Part shown: in pieces, positions 16,759-25,922 of the stretch
Layout: every line of letters starts with the position of its first letter
Position numbering within the stretch: position 1 is the stretch's first letter
Source of the DNA: WTGJ01 sp965237765
GTDB lineage: Bacteria; Chloroflexota; Anaerolineae; Aggregatilineales; Phototrophicaceae
NCBI GenBank assembly: GCA_965237765.1
Contig: OZ250157.1
Location: 2,356,001 to 2,420,000 of the forward strand
Reading direction: 5' to 3'
DNA: 64,000 nt
Notes under the pieces: model-generated
Databases searched by the model: none
Told to the model about the DNA's origin: nothing
What the model saw: only the letters and a program-made list of their open reading frames with translations
Made by a program: the position numbers and the translations under genes

Positions 16759-18613
16759 GCTGACCGCGGCGCCCACGAGGGACAGCGCCAAATTCAGTGA
16801 CCGACGGCTGGTGGCTTTGTTGGGTGGTTTCCTCACACCATATTGGAAGCAGATGGTACTGGTGTTTTTGCTGTTGCTGATCGTCACAATGATGACCGCC
16901 TTGCTCCCCTACCTCGTCCAGTTGGTGGTCGACGGCCCTATACATGCTGGCGATTTGGCGGGGCTTTACCCCTATGCAGCGACGTATTTTTTGGCGATCT
17001 TCGTCTTGTTCGGTGCGCGTTTCGCCCATACTTATTTGCTGCAAACGGTTGGCCAATCGGTGCTGGTGCGCATTCGCCAGGCGCTATTCGAGCACTTGAT
17101 GCGAATGGAGATGAGTTATTTTCAGCGCACGCCGCTGGGGCATATCGTCTCGCGTTTGACGAATGATATCGAAGCGGTGACGGAGCTGCTCTCCACCAGC
17201 ATCGTGATGGTCGTGAGCAATATGATCACACTTGTCGGTTTGGTGGTGGCGATGCTCCTCATCAATTGGCGCCTGGCGCTGTTGGCTTTCAGCGTGCTGC
17301 CAGTGATGGCGATGATGAGCGTCTATTTCCGCCGCAAGATCCGCGCCGCCGCTGCCCGCTTCCATCGCCTCATGGCCGAATACCAGGCCTTCTTGAACGA
17401 GCAATTCAACGGCATGTTGGTCATCCAGCTCTTCGGGCGTGAAGCGCAAAGCCGCGCCGAATTCGATGTCATAAACCGCGGTTATCGCGATCTTCACCTC
17501 AACCTGCGCGATTCCTTCACTCGCTTTTCGTCTGCCTTGCAGGTGCTCACAGTGTTTGGTGTGGCGTTACTGCTCTACGGTGGCGGGCGCGGTGTCCTGG
17601 CGGAATGGGCGACGCAGGGTATGCTCATCGCATTCTTGCAATACACGAGCCTGAGCTTCGAGCCCATCTTGCAGCTCGCAGAGCAATTCGCGCAAATCCA
17701 GCAGGCGCTTTCCGCTGGCGAGCGCATCGCGGATGTGCTGGCGATGGAACCGGGCATCCGTTCGTCAGCGGAACCGAAGGAACTGGTCGAATTCCGACAG
17801 ACGGTGCAATTCGAAAACTTAAGTTTCCATTATCACGAAACAACGCCTGTCCTGCGCGACATCAACTTGTGTATAGAAAGCGGCCAACGTGTTGCCATCG
17901 TTGGTGCGACGGGCGCAGGGAAAACGACCTTGGCCTCGTTGCTCGCAAGAGTTTACGACGTGAAGAGCGGCGCAATAAGGCTGGATGGCGTGGATTTGCG
18001 CGAATTGCCGCTCGAAGATTTACCGCGCTTTGTCAGCCTTGTGCCGCAGAACCCTTACATCTTCAATGGCACGATTGCCGACAATTTGCGCTTGTTTGAC
18101 GATGGCATCAGCGAAGAACGGATGCGCTCGGCGGCGGAAACGGCTTGCGCGGCGCTGTTTATCGAACAATTGAACGATGGTTACGAGCAGCATTTGTTGC
18201 CCGGTGGCGCGAACTTATCGGATGGTCAACGGCAATTGTTGGCCCTGGCGCGCGCTTTAATCCATAGTCCTGCCAGCATCCTGATTCTGGATGAGGCCAC
18301 CAGCAATATCGACACCGAAACGGAGGAGTACATCCAGCGCGGGCTGGAGCAAACTTTGCGTGGGCGCACTTCCATCACCATCGCCCATCGCCTGAGCACA
18401 GTGCGCGAGGCGGATCGCATCCTCGTCATGCACGAGGGGGGTATCGTCGAAGATGGCCCGCATGAAGAGTTGTTGGCGCTTGGTGGCTTGTATGCGGAAC
18501 TATACCAGCGTCAATTCGCCGAGCACGAGGCGGAGGAAACGGAGTTGGGACAGGAGGCCAATCACGCGCACCAACGCGCGCAACATTCCGCCAACACTGC
18601 CGAGCAACGATAG
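16745..18613 (+). CDS. ABC exporter half-transporter (TMD-NBD), catalytic-site subunit
   Basis: 622 residues, six-helix membrane domain plus nucleotide-binding domain. Walker A is GATGAGKTT, Walker B LILDEATSNID keeps the catalytic Glu517, but the signature is LSDGQ (residues 491-495) instead of LSGGQ. It complements the preceding gene: one consensus ATP site forms from this Walker A/B and the partner's LSGGQ, as in TM287/288. The membrane domain contains SYFQRTPLGHIVSRLTNDIEAV, typical of MdlB/BmrA-like exporters. The 3' end overlaps the convergent M20 gene by 52 bases. Confidence 0.92.
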   Translation: MRSPRLTAAPTRDSAKFSDRRLVALLGGFLTPYWKQMVLVFLLLLIVTMMTALLPYLVQLVVDGPIHAGDLAGLYPYAATYFLAIFVLFGARFAHTYLLQTVGQSVLVRIRQALFEHLMRMEMSYFQRTPLGHIVSRLTNDIEAVTELLSTSIVMVVSNMITLVGLVVAMLLINWRLALLAFSVLPVMAMMSVYFRRKIRAAAARFHRLMAEYQAFLNEQFNGMLVIQLFGREAQSRAEFDVINRGYRDLHLNLRDSFTRFSSALQVLTVFGVALLLYGGGRGVLAEWATQGMLIAFLQYTSLSFEPILQLAEQFAQIQQALSAGERIADVLAMEPGIRSSAEPKELVEFRQTVQFENLSFHYHETTPVLRDINLCIESGQRVAIVGATGAGKTTLASLLARVYDVKSGAIRLDGVDLRELPLEDLPRFVSLVPQNPYIFNGTIADNLRLFDDGISEERMRSAAETACAALFIEQLNDGYEQHLLPGGANLSDGQRQLLALARALIHSPASILILDEATSNIDTETEEYIQRGLEQTLRGRTSITIAHRLSTVREADRILVMHEGGIVEDGPHEELLALGGLYAELYQRQFAEHEAEETELGQEANHAHQRAQHSANTAEQR

Positions 18614-19725
18614 ACGCTCGCCAATTCTACCCATTCTTCCGCGGCATGTGCGCCGGCGCCGCATGGGCCGAAGATCGCCGTCGGGATGCCGGCAGCTACC
18701 AAAAGCGCTGAATCCAGCCAACCGAAACTCGCGCCCAGTGGCGGCTCTGCGCCCAGTCGTGTTGCGAAAGCGGATGCGAGCGCGCCGACGATTGGCTCCG
18801 AGGGGTCGATCTCCAGTGGCGGACGCTCGAAATCGAGGCGGGCTTCGACGTGGAATCGATCTCGCTCGTGCGCGAGCTCCTGAAGGTAGGCATGCCAATC
18901 GGTGAGCAATTGTGCTCCGTCTTCGCCGGGGATGGTTCGGTGCTCGATGCGCAATTCGCAGCGATCGGGGTAAGTGCTCAGGCCGCGGCCGCCGTTGACG
19001 AGGCTGGCGTGGACTGAAGAGCGGCCGAGCAGGGGGTGCCGCCGCTTCGGATAAATCTCGTTTTCTAGCCGCGCGATATGTTCGAGGATGGGCGCCAAGT
19101 GTTGGATCGCGTCCACTCCCTGCTCGTAGTCGCTGCCATGGGCAGCTGTCCCGTAGGTGGTTATGGTGAGCCAGGCGAAGCCGCGGTGGGCGATGCTGAT
19201 GATTTCGTCGGTGGGCTCGGTCAGGATGGCGGCATCGGGTTGCAGACGCTGTGCGAGCGCTTCGGTGCCGATGCTGGCGTATTCCTCGTCACAAACGAAT
19301 CCCAGCCAGATATCGCCGTGCGGTTGGTAATTCGCCACTTTCAGCGCGGCGACAGCGCCCAATATCGCCGCCAGCCCGCCCTTCATATCGTAGGCGCCGC
19401 GGCCATACAGGCGACCGTCTTGGATTCGCGGCGAGAACGGCGTACCCGGCATTTCGGCGACACCAACGACATCCGTGTGTCCGGTGAGGAGCAAGCTCTT
19501 TCCGCCGCCGCGGCCGGGCCAGCGGGCAATCAGGTTGGGTCGGCCGGGCGCCACTTCCTGTAATTCGATTTCCAGCCCCAGTGCGTGGCAAATCTCCGCC
19601 AGTTTTTCCGAGATGACACTTTCGCCAGCGCCGCCTTCCACGAGATCTGGATTAACGGAATCGATGGCGACCAACTGGTGCAGGTAAGTGAGCGTCTGCT
19701 CCCGCGAAATACGAAATTCGGTCAT
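18562..19725 (-). CDS. M20-family metallohydrolase (ArgE/DapE/ACY1-like deacylase)
   Basis: 387 residues from the ATG at 19725, 5 bases after the DUF1028 stop; an upstream in-frame extension lies inside that gene. Di-zinc ligands are visible in LLTGHTDVVGV (His, Asp), GRGAYDMKGGLAA (bridging Asp), FVCDEEYAS (catalytic Glu and ligand Glu), LTEPTD and the last His in GPCGAGAHAAEEWV. The family removes acyl groups from amino acids or cleaves dipeptides. Coupling to DUF1028 suggests the two act on the same substrate. The exact acylated amino acid cannot be read. Confidence 0.88.
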   Translation of the reverse strand: MTEFRISREQTLTYLHQLVAIDSVNPDLVEGGAGESVISEKLAEICHALGLEIELQEVAPGRPNLIARWPGRGGGKSLLLTGHTDVVGVAEMPGTPFSPRIQDGRLYGRGAYDMKGGLAAILGAVAALKVANYQPHGDIWLGFVCDEEYASIGTEALAQRLQPDAAILTEPTDEIISIAHRGFAWLTITTYGTAAHGSDYEQGVDAIQHLAPILEHIARLENEIYPKRRHPLLGRSSVHASLVNGGRGLSTYPDRCELRIEHRTIPGEDGAQLLTDWHAYLQELAHERDRFHVEARLDFERPPLEIDPSEPIVGALASAFATRLGAEPPLGASFGWLDSALLVAAGIPTAIFGPCGAGAHAAEEWVELASVYRCSAVLAECCARWCA

Positions 19726-19730
19726 CTCGC

Positions 19731-20681
19731 TCAAGCTTGTATCGCGGCGATGAGCTCCTCGGCGGCACCTGCGCGTTCCAGCATGCCGTTCTCTTCGATA
19801 CGGCGGATGAGATCGACCCATTGCTCGGCCAGCTCATCGCGCAGCACGCTCTCGCGCAGGATGGTGGCGGCCTGACTCACGGATTCGGCGCTTGGCTTGC
19901 GGTCGGCCAAAGCAGCTGCCTGCCAGAAGCCGAGTTCTTCCAGCTCTGGGGCTTGCTGACGCGCTTCAGACCAGGCGGCCAGCGCCGCATCTAGTTGCCC
20001 CTCTTGCAATGCGGTATGCCCACGGCGGTCGATGTGTTGCGCGTGCTGCAGCCGGACCAAGCGTGCCAACTCTTCGACTGGATAAGGGTGCTCGTCTACG
20101 CGTAGGTCGTAGGGTGATTGCCAATCCAACGCCTGGCGGTCATTGTGCATCACACGGACGCAAGCGGATTGCATGCCGCGGATATCGCCAGCTTCGGCTT
20201 GGGCCGCTTTAAGTGCCGCCAACATACGCTGGGCCAAGTCGCCTGTCGCGCTCTCGAAGGCGTCTCGCATCGCGCCTACGACGGTCATTCGCGTCATCAT
20301 GTTGGCCTGGATGCTATAGCCTTCGCCGACATGATGCCCGAATTCTCTGATGCAGCGCTCTCCACTATAAGCGGCGACGTTGCCATCGCTCGCCAGGACC
20401 GCCAGCTGGCGGTAGGCGGCGCCTTCATCGGAGGCGACGAGCGCGTCCACGATGCTCTGGACGGAAACTTGTTGTCGTAGCATTGTCATCGCGATATCGG
20501 GAAATTTCTGGTTCATTGCCGATTGCGAATTGACGACGCCGACGCCGGGTACGATGGTGGGGATTCGCGCGCCGACGCACATCTGGTGTGTCTGCACAGC
20601 GCCACCCAACCAGCCGGCCTCGCGATCGATCGCGACGATGCTATAAGTAGAATGGAGTTGGTCATAGCGCGGCAAGGGCAT
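19731..20681 (-). CDS. DUF1028 family protein (putative Ntn-type amidohydrolase)
   Basis: 316 residues. The segments TYSIVAIDREAGWLGGAVQTHQMCVGARIPTIV (read in pieces), GVVNSQSAMN and LASDGNVAAYSGERCI are characteristic of DUF1028, a cytosolic family often found beside peptidases and deacylases. The C-terminal ~90 residues are an extra alpha-helical, TPR-like tail (RRGHTALQEGQLDAALAAW). The ATG at 20681 has AAAGGGGTGA upstream, and TACAAT at 20713-20718 (minus strand) is the likely -10. It forms a two-gene operon with the M20 hydrolase. Biochemical activity of the family is not established to my knowledge. Confidence 0.8.
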   Translation of the reverse strand: MPLPRYDQLHSTYSIVAIDREAGWLGGAVQTHQMCVGARIPTIVPGVGVVNSQSAMNQKFPDIAMTMLRQQVSVQSIVDALVASDEGAAYRQLAVLASDGNVAAYSGERCIREFGHHVGEGYSIQANMMTRMTVVGAMRDAFESATGDLAQRMLAALKAAQAEAGDIRGMQSACVRVMHNDRQALDWQSPYDLRVDEHPYPVEELARLVRLQHAQHIDRRGHTALQEGQLDAALAAWSEARQQAPELEELGFWQAAALADRKPSAESVSQAATILRESVLRDELAEQWVDLIRRIEENGMLERAGAAEELIAAIQA

Positions 20682-20735
20682 GTGTCACCCCTTTCATTAG
20701 TTGCTCGCGCGTATTGTAGCGCAGTCGACCGTGTG

Positions 20736-20765
20736 TTGACGGGTGCGGACGCGCTGAAGTATGCT
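20736..20765 (+). promoter_or_regulatory. Promoter of the GNAT gene overlapping an apparent start codon
   Basis: TTGACG (20736-20741), 18-base spacer, TATGCT (20760-20765). The -10 contains the first in-frame ATG (20761). The second ATG, at 20773, follows the -10 by exactly 7 bases, matching the leaderless spacing of other genes here. Confidence 0.5.
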
Positions 20766-20772
20766 GCTTCGC

Positions 20773-21660
20773 ATGGAAGAATCTCCGTTGCGCCCAACCA
20801 TCTTTGCCAGTACGCGCGAATTCCTGCAACGGGCAGAGCCGCTTTTGTTGCGGCGCGAAGTTGAGCACAACTTGATGCTCGGCCTTTGCGCGCAACTGAT
20901 CGGCGGCAACACGATGTATGAGGAGCGCCCCTTTCATTGCGTCATCGAGACGGCGGCTGGCGAGGTGGTCGCAGCTGCCTTGCGCACGCCGCCCTATCAC
21001 CTCATCCTATCGCATGTAGAGAAGGAGGCGGCCTTGCCTGTGCTCGCCGGTGCTTGCTTGGCGGCAGAACAAGATTTGAGCGGTGTGCTCGGCAAACCTG
21101 ATCTTGCCCAAAAATTCGCCGAAGCCTGGCGCGCGCGCGGTGGGCAGGAATTTCGCCTGAAGATGCGCCAGATGCTGCATCGGCTGGACGAAGTGATTCC
21201 GGCGCGGCCGCCGATTCTCGGCGAGATGCGTGTCGCCACCATAGTTGATGTGGCCATGCTGGAGCACTGGTTCGTCGCTTTCCAGGGCGAGGCTTTAGGC
21301 TCGAAATTGAGCGAGCGGCTCTGGCAAAAGGCGCGGCGGGGCGTGCAGTCACGATTGGCGCAAACGCCTGCTCACCACTTTTTGTGGTGGGATGGGGTGC
21401 GGCCGGTCTGCTGGGTTAGTTACACGCCGACGACGGTGCGGGTGGCGCGCGTGGCGCCGGTGTATACACCGCCATCCGAACGCGGCCGGGGTTATGCCAG
21501 CGCGTTGGTCGCGGCGGTATCGCAGCTGTTGCTCGATCGCGGTTTTCAGTATTGCAGCCTGTATACCGACATCGCCAACCCAACGTCGAACGCGATCTAC
21601 CGACGCATCGGTTACGTGCCGTTCTGCGAGATCAACCAATACGAACGAGTCACTCACTGA
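20773..21660 (+). CDS. GNAT-family N-acetyltransferase
   Basis: 295 residues if translation starts at 20773, chosen because the upstream ATG at 20761 lies within the -10 element. The C-terminal half is a GNAT domain with the acetyl-CoA loop in VYTPPSERGRGYASALVAAV and the beta-5/alpha-4 segment TDIANPTSNAIYRRIGYVP. The N-terminal ~130 residues resemble a second, degenerate GNAT-like half, as in other ~290-residue family members. Acceptor unknown. The stop shares bases with the next ATG (TGATG), so it is coupled to the J-domain gene. Confidence 0.85.
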   Translation: MEESPLRPTIFASTREFLQRAEPLLLRREVEHNLMLGLCAQLIGGNTMYEERPFHCVIETAAGEVVAAALRTPPYHLILSHVEKEAALPVLAGACLAAEQDLSGVLGKPDLAQKFAEAWRARGGQEFRLKMRQMLHRLDEVIPARPPILGEMRVATIVDVAMLEHWFVAFQGEALGSKLSERLWQKARRGVQSRLAQTPAHHFLWWDGVRPVCWVSYTPTTVRVARVAPVYTPPSERGRGYASALVAAVSQLLLDRGFQYCSLYTDIANPTSNAIYRRIGYVPFCEINQYERVTH

Positions 21661-22400
21661 TGCGTTTCGATACTCATCGCGTGCGCGCACATATCGTCTG
21701 GCAGTTGATGGGGACGCCGGGCATCACCGATATCCAGGATGATGGTACGGATATCGTTGTCGTCCGCACGAGCAGCGGTGCGCGGGTGATGATTCATGTC
21801 GTCGATCGCCTGATGCCGCTCATCGAATTGCGCCCGCTCTTCCGCGAAAATAGCGACGCTGGCATTCATACCTTGCCGCTATTCTGGGCGGATATGCTGT
21901 TGCCAGCGCACGGGCAAATCTACGAACCGGATGAATGGATGCAGGCTCTGCTCCGATTGCAAGGCGATTGTATCTACGGCTATGAAGCTTTCGGCGAGCA
22001 GGTCTTCCTATTTGGCGTGCATTATCGTGGGCGCGGTTGGGCGCGGGAGGCCGAGCACAGCCGGCCGCTGGATTTCCACGCGTTACAAACTGCGACGGTC
22101 GATTGTGATTGGCCGCCAATGCGGGGGAGGTGGCTGGTTGCGGGTTTGGGTGATGTGCGGTCGGGAGAGGAGGCGGAACAGCCGTTGCGGATGTCTTTGC
22201 CTTTCCTACATATTGATTTTGAGCGCTTGAACCTGCCGATAGACGCGGATTTCACCCAGGTACAGCGCGCGTATCGTCTGCTGGCGCGGCGCTATCACCC
22301 CGATAGCAACCCGGCGGCGGAAGCGAACGCGCGCATGCAGCAGATCAACGCTGCATATGCGCGCATCCGCAGGCAGATGTTGGGCAGCGATTCCTTTTAG
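21660..22400 (+). CDS. Protein with a C-terminal J-domain and a novel N-terminal region
   Basis: 246 residues, ATG overlapping the GNAT stop. Residues ~1-185 match nothing I recognise: a soluble alpha/beta region opening MRFDTHRVRAHIVWQLMG. Residues ~186-246 are a compact J-domain: FTQVQRAYRLLARRYHPDSN holds the HPD tripeptide required to stimulate DnaK ATPase, followed by ARMQQINAAYARIR. A C-terminal J-domain suggests a specialised DnaK recruiter, with the N-terminal part binding a client. The stop overlaps the convergent hppA stop by 4 bases (TTAG). Confidence 0.82.
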   Translation: MRFDTHRVRAHIVWQLMGTPGITDIQDDGTDIVVVRTSSGARVMIHVVDRLMPLIELRPLFRENSDAGIHTLPLFWADMLLPAHGQIYEPDEWMQALLRLQGDCIYGYEAFGEQVFLFGVHYRGRGWAREAEHSRPLDFHALQTATVDCDWPPMRGRWLVAGLGDVRSGEEAEQPLRMSLPFLHIDFERLNLPIDADFTQVQRAYRLLARRYHPDSNPAAEANARMQQINAAYARIRRQMLGSDSF

Positions 22401-24496
22401 ATGCCGCTCGCGATCAGCGGCGCCAACACGAGCGATACGATTGCCAGCAACTTGAGCAGGATGTTCAACGAGGGGCCGGAGGTATCCTTGAAGGGGTCGC
22501 CGACTGTATCGCCGACTACCGCGGATTTGTGCGCGTCCGAGCCCTTACCGCCGAGTGCACCCGCTTCGATATACTTCTTAGCGTTATCCCAGGCGCCGCC
22601 GGCGTTGGCCATCATAACCGCCAGCATGAAAGCGCTGACGAGTGAGCCCAGTAGCACACCGATGAGCGTCGTCGCGTTTACGTAATCGCCCAGCGCGTTG
22701 CCGCGCCCGAGCACGGTGAGGATCGCGATCACGGTCGGGACAGCGACAGCGATGATACCTGGCGCGAGCATCTGCTTTATGGCGCTGTCCGTGCTGATGG
22801 CCACGCATCGCTCGTAATCCGGTTGGCCTTCGCCAGCCAAGATGCCGGGAATCTCGCGAAATTGGCGGCGCACCTCTTCCACGATTTGTTGCGCCGCGTT
22901 GCCGACAGCTACCATCGTCAACGCGCTGAAAACGAATGGAAGCATTGCCCCCAGGAAAAGGCCGGTGATGAGGCGCGGGTCGAGCACTAGTTCTTGCACT
23001 GTGGTGGTATCGCCCAGCGCCGCGCCCAGCGCGGTGATGAAAGCGGCTGTCAACGCTAGGGCCGTCATCGCCGCACTGCCAATCGCGAAGCCTTTGCCGG
23101 TGGCGGCCGTGGTGTTGCCGAGGCTATCCAGCGCATCGGTGCGTGCGCGGACGCTTTCATCGAGGCCGGCCATCTCAGCGATGCCGCCGGCGTTATCGGC
23201 GACGGGGCCATAGGCGTCGGTGGCCAGCGTGATGCCAAGCGTGGAGAGCATGCCGACCGCCGCCAGAGCCACGCCGTATAGTCCAGTGGCCGATGTAGCG
23301 ACGAGCGTAACAGCGACAATGATGATGACGGGCGCGAGGGTAGAGAGCATTCCGAGCGCCAGCCCGCGGATGACGACGATACCCGCTCCGCCTCCCGCAC
23401 TATCCGCCAGCCGCCGAGTGGGCGGATAGCCAGCAGAAGTAAAATATTCGGTGAAATAGCCGATGAGCACTCCGCCAATCAATCCGCTCAATGTAGCGAT
23501 GATGACGCCTTCGCCCAGTTCAAGCCAGAGCGCCAGCGCGATGATGGCTAGGGCGACGGCGACGCTCGCGCTATAGATGCCGCGTCGGATGGCAGCCAGC
23601 AGCTGCTCTTGCGTGGCGTCTTCTTGTGTGCGCACCAGGAAGGTTGCCAGCACGCCAATGATGAGACCGGCAGCGGCCACGAGCAGCGGGAAGATTTGCG
23701 CCTGTACGCTGATGGCGATCCCCGAACCGAGCGTGGCCAGCGAGATGGCAGCGATAATGGAACTCGCGTAGCTCTCGAACAGATCAGAGCCCATGCCGGC
23801 GACATCACCGACGTTATCGCCGACGTTATCGGCAATGGTTGCGGGGTTGCGCGGGTCGTCTTCGGGGATACCCGCCTCGGTCTTGCCGACCAGATCGGCG
23901 CCGACATCCGCCGCTTTTGTGTAGATGCCGCCGCCGACGCGCGCGAAGATGGCGATGCTCGTGCCGCCGAAGCCAAAGCCAGCCAATGCGCTGGCCGCCT
24001 GCGCTGCGCCCAATTCACCCGTGAACAGGATGAAAAGCAAGCTGATTCCCAGTAGGGCCAGCGATACGACTAGCGTGCCCATCACGGTGCCGCTGGCAAA
24101 GGCGACGCGCAGTCCGCGGTTCAGGCTTTGTGTAGCGGCTTGTGTGGTACGGACGTTAGCGCGAACGGCGATGTACATGCCGAGATAACCCGCCAATCCG
24201 GAAGCGAGCGCGCCGCAGAGGAAGGCCAAGGCGGTCCAGGCACTCATGCCGGTGTCTGGCAATGCGCTCAACAACAGCAGGGCGGCGGTGACGACGACGA
24301 CGAGGATGGCGATGGCGCGGTATTCGCGCGATAAGAAGGCGCTTGCACCTTGTTGCACTGCCAGCGAAATGCTGCGCATCTTCTCGCTGCCCGCGTCTTG
24401 ACGCAAGACCCAGCTGCGTTGCCAACCGGCGAAGGCCAAGCCAACCACGCTCACCACCGCGGCGATCAGCGCGGCATCTTGAATGCTCAACTCCAT
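22397..24496 (-). CDS. hppA: Membrane-bound ion-translocating pyrophosphatase, K+-dependent type
   Basis: 699 residues, ~16 membrane segments. The catalytic signature DVGADLVGKTEAGIPEDD followed by DPRNPATIADNVGDNVGDVA is intact, as are the C-terminal acidic motifs. The segment GNTTAATGKG has Ala where K+-independent enzymes have Lys (GNTTKA), placing it in the K+-dependent class, which includes both H+ and Na+ pumps. It hydrolyses pyrophosphate to build an ion gradient. ATG at 24496 with TAGGAG upstream. Whether it pumps Na+ or H+ needs alignment of the helix 5/6 gate residues. Confidence 0.95.
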   Translation of the reverse strand: MELSIQDAALIAAVVSVVGLAFAGWQRSWVLRQDAGSEKMRSISLAVQQGASAFLSREYRAIAILVVVVTAALLLLSALPDTGMSAWTALAFLCGALASGLAGYLGMYIAVRANVRTTQAATQSLNRGLRVAFASGTVMGTLVVSLALLGISLLFILFTGELGAAQAASALAGFGFGGTSIAIFARVGGGIYTKAADVGADLVGKTEAGIPEDDPRNPATIADNVGDNVGDVAGMGSDLFESYASSIIAAISLATLGSGIAISVQAQIFPLLVAAAGLIIGVLATFLVRTQEDATQEQLLAAIRRGIYSASVAVALAIIALALWLELGEGVIIATLSGLIGGVLIGYFTEYFTSAGYPPTRRLADSAGGGAGIVVIRGLALGMLSTLAPVIIIVAVTLVATSATGLYGVALAAVGMLSTLGITLATDAYGPVADNAGGIAEMAGLDESVRARTDALDSLGNTTAATGKGFAIGSAAMTALALTAAFITALGAALGDTTTVQELVLDPRLITGLFLGAMLPFVFSALTMVAVGNAAQQIVEEVRRQFREIPGILAGEGQPDYERCVAISTDSAIKQMLAPGIIAVAVPTVIAILTVLGRGNALGDYVNATTLIGVLLGSLVSAFMLAVMMANAGGAWDNAKKYIEAGALGGKGSDAHKSAVVGDTVGDPFKDTSGPSLNILLKLLAIVSLVLAPLIASGI

Positions 24497-24504
24497 GCTA
24501 CAAT
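24496..24504 (+). promoter_or_regulatory. Candidate extended -10 before yraN
   Basis: TGCTACAAT on the plus strand, directly over the hppA start region. It would give a leader of about 50 bases before the yraN ATG at 24563. A second candidate, TATTAT (24534-24539), lies closer. Confidence 0.35.
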
Positions 24505-24562
24505 GCTCCTACGAATCAAGAATTTACACACTGTATTATGCGTGGCGACGGGGCAAGATGCA

Positions 24563-24946
24563 ATGATGGCATCGCAGCAGGCAGCGCGCGCACTGGGTGA
24601 ACGGGGCGAGCGGGCCGCGCGAGAATTCTTGGCGCGCGAAGGTTATTCGATTCACGAAACGAATTGGCATTGCGCGCGCGGCGAGTTGGATATCATCGTT
24701 GAGCGAGATGGTATCCTCGTTTTCGTGGAGGTGAAAACGAGGCGCGGCGGCGGCAGTGATGCTTGGAATGCGGCGCTGGAAAGCATTACCCCTCGAAAGC
24801 GCGAACGGCTGTTGGCGGCTATCTATCACTATCTGGATGATGTGGGCCTCGAGGAGAACGAGTGGCGCTTGGATGTCATCGCAGTGCTCTGGCACGAGGG
24901 CGCGCCGCCGCGCCTGAAGCATGTGGAGGGTGCGCTTGGCTGGTGA
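24563..24946 (+). CDS. yraN: YraN/UPF0102 family nuclease-like protein
   Basis: 127 residues from the ATG at 24563 (a second ATG is adjacent). The restriction-endonuclease-like core is clear: ALGERGERAAREFLAREGY, then the catalytic pattern GELDIIVERDG...VFVEVKTRRG (Asp, then Glu-x-Lys), and ITPRKRERLLAAIYHYL. The family is widespread, often next to rnhB or tRNA-modification genes, with proposed roles in DNA processing or recombination. Upstream in-frame codons run back into hppA and lack a ribosome site. The 3' end overlaps the miaA start region. Confidence 0.88.
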   Translation: MMASQQAARALGERGERAAREFLAREGYSIHETNWHCARGELDIIVERDGILVFVEVKTRRGGGSDAWNAALESITPRKRERLLAAIYHYLDDVGLEENEWRLDVIAVLWHEGAPPRLKHVEGALGW

Positions 24947-25922
24947 TACGGGCGGCCGTCTGGGTGTCATCCTGGGGCCGACGGCTGTGGGCAAGACCGG
25001 TCTGGCAATCGCGCTGGTGGAGTGTTTGCAGCGGATGGGAATCCCTGCTGAGATCATCAGCGCTGATAGCCGCCAGATCTTCCGCGGCATGGATATCGGC
25101 ACCGCCAAGCCCAGCGCCCAGCAGCGGCGGCGCGCTCGCCACCACCTGCTGGATGTTATCGCGCCAGACGAAACGCTTGGCCTCGCGGAATATTTGCGTT
25201 TGGCAAAGGCCTGTTTGGACGATTGTGAGCGGCGTGGCACCTTGCCCATCCTTGTTGGCGGCACCGGGCAATACCTTAGCGCGCTGTTGGAAGATTGGCG
25301 CATCCCGCGAGTGCCCCCGCAGGAAGAATTGCGCGCCCGCTTGCTCGCTGAAGCGGAAGCGAAAGGTGTTGTGGCTCTGCACGAACGCCTGCGCCAGCAA
25401 GATGCATTGGCGGCCGAGCGCATCCATCCCCACAACGTGCGACGGGTCGTGCGCGCGCTGGAGGTAATCGCGGTGAGTGGAAGGCCATTCAGCGCGCAGC
25501 AGCAGCGTGGGCAGCGGCGGGAGGCGCTCTTTCAACTCGGCCTTTCGTTGCCGCGTGATCTACTGCACGAGCGCGCGGATGCTCGACTCGAGTCTATGAT
25601 GGCGGCTGGCTTCCTTGCGGAGGTGCGTGGGTTGCTAGCACAGGGTTTTTCTCGCGCGCTGCCGTCGTTTAGTGCGCTGGGTTACCGCGAGCTGGCCGCG
25701 CACTTGGCCGGTGAATGCACGCTGGAAGAGGCGCTCGCGAATACAGGGGCGGCGACACACCATTTCATCCGCCGCCAGCTCAGTTGGTTCCGTAACCATG
25801 ATGAAGGCACTGAGTGGTTGGATTGGACGGAGCCGAATATCGATGAAACGCTAGATCAACTGACCGCGCGGATCGTACTCGCCCAATCAGTAGAGTCGAC
25901 GGTGCCCTCATGCCAACTTTGA
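24936..25922 (+). CDS. miaA: tRNA dimethylallyltransferase
   Basis: 328 residues from TTG at 24936, which has GGAGGG 5 bases upstream; ATG 24921 and GTG 24930 are in frame but overlap or precede that site. Walker A GPTAVGKT, the DSRQIF substrate Asp, IGTAKPSAQQ, LVGGTGQYLSALL and the SALGYRELAAHLAGE region are all MiaA. It transfers an isopentenyl group to A37 of tRNAs reading UNN codons. It overlaps yraN by 11 bases and the next gene by 13, forming a tight plus-strand operon. Confidence 0.93.
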   Translation: MAGDTGGRLGVILGPTAVGKTGLAIALVECLQRMGIPAEIISADSRQIFRGMDIGTAKPSAQQRRRARHHLLDVIAPDETLGLAEYLRLAKACLDDCERRGTLPILVGGTGQYLSALLEDWRIPRVPPQEELRARLLAEAEAKGVVALHERLRQQDALAAERIHPHNVRRVVRALEVIAVSGRPFSAQQQRGQRREALFQLGLSLPRDLLHERADARLESMMAAGFLAEVRGLLAQGFSRALPSFSALGYRELAAHLAGECTLEEALANTGAATHHFIRRQLSWFRNHDEGTEWLDWTEPNIDETLDQLTARIVLAQSVESTVPSCQL

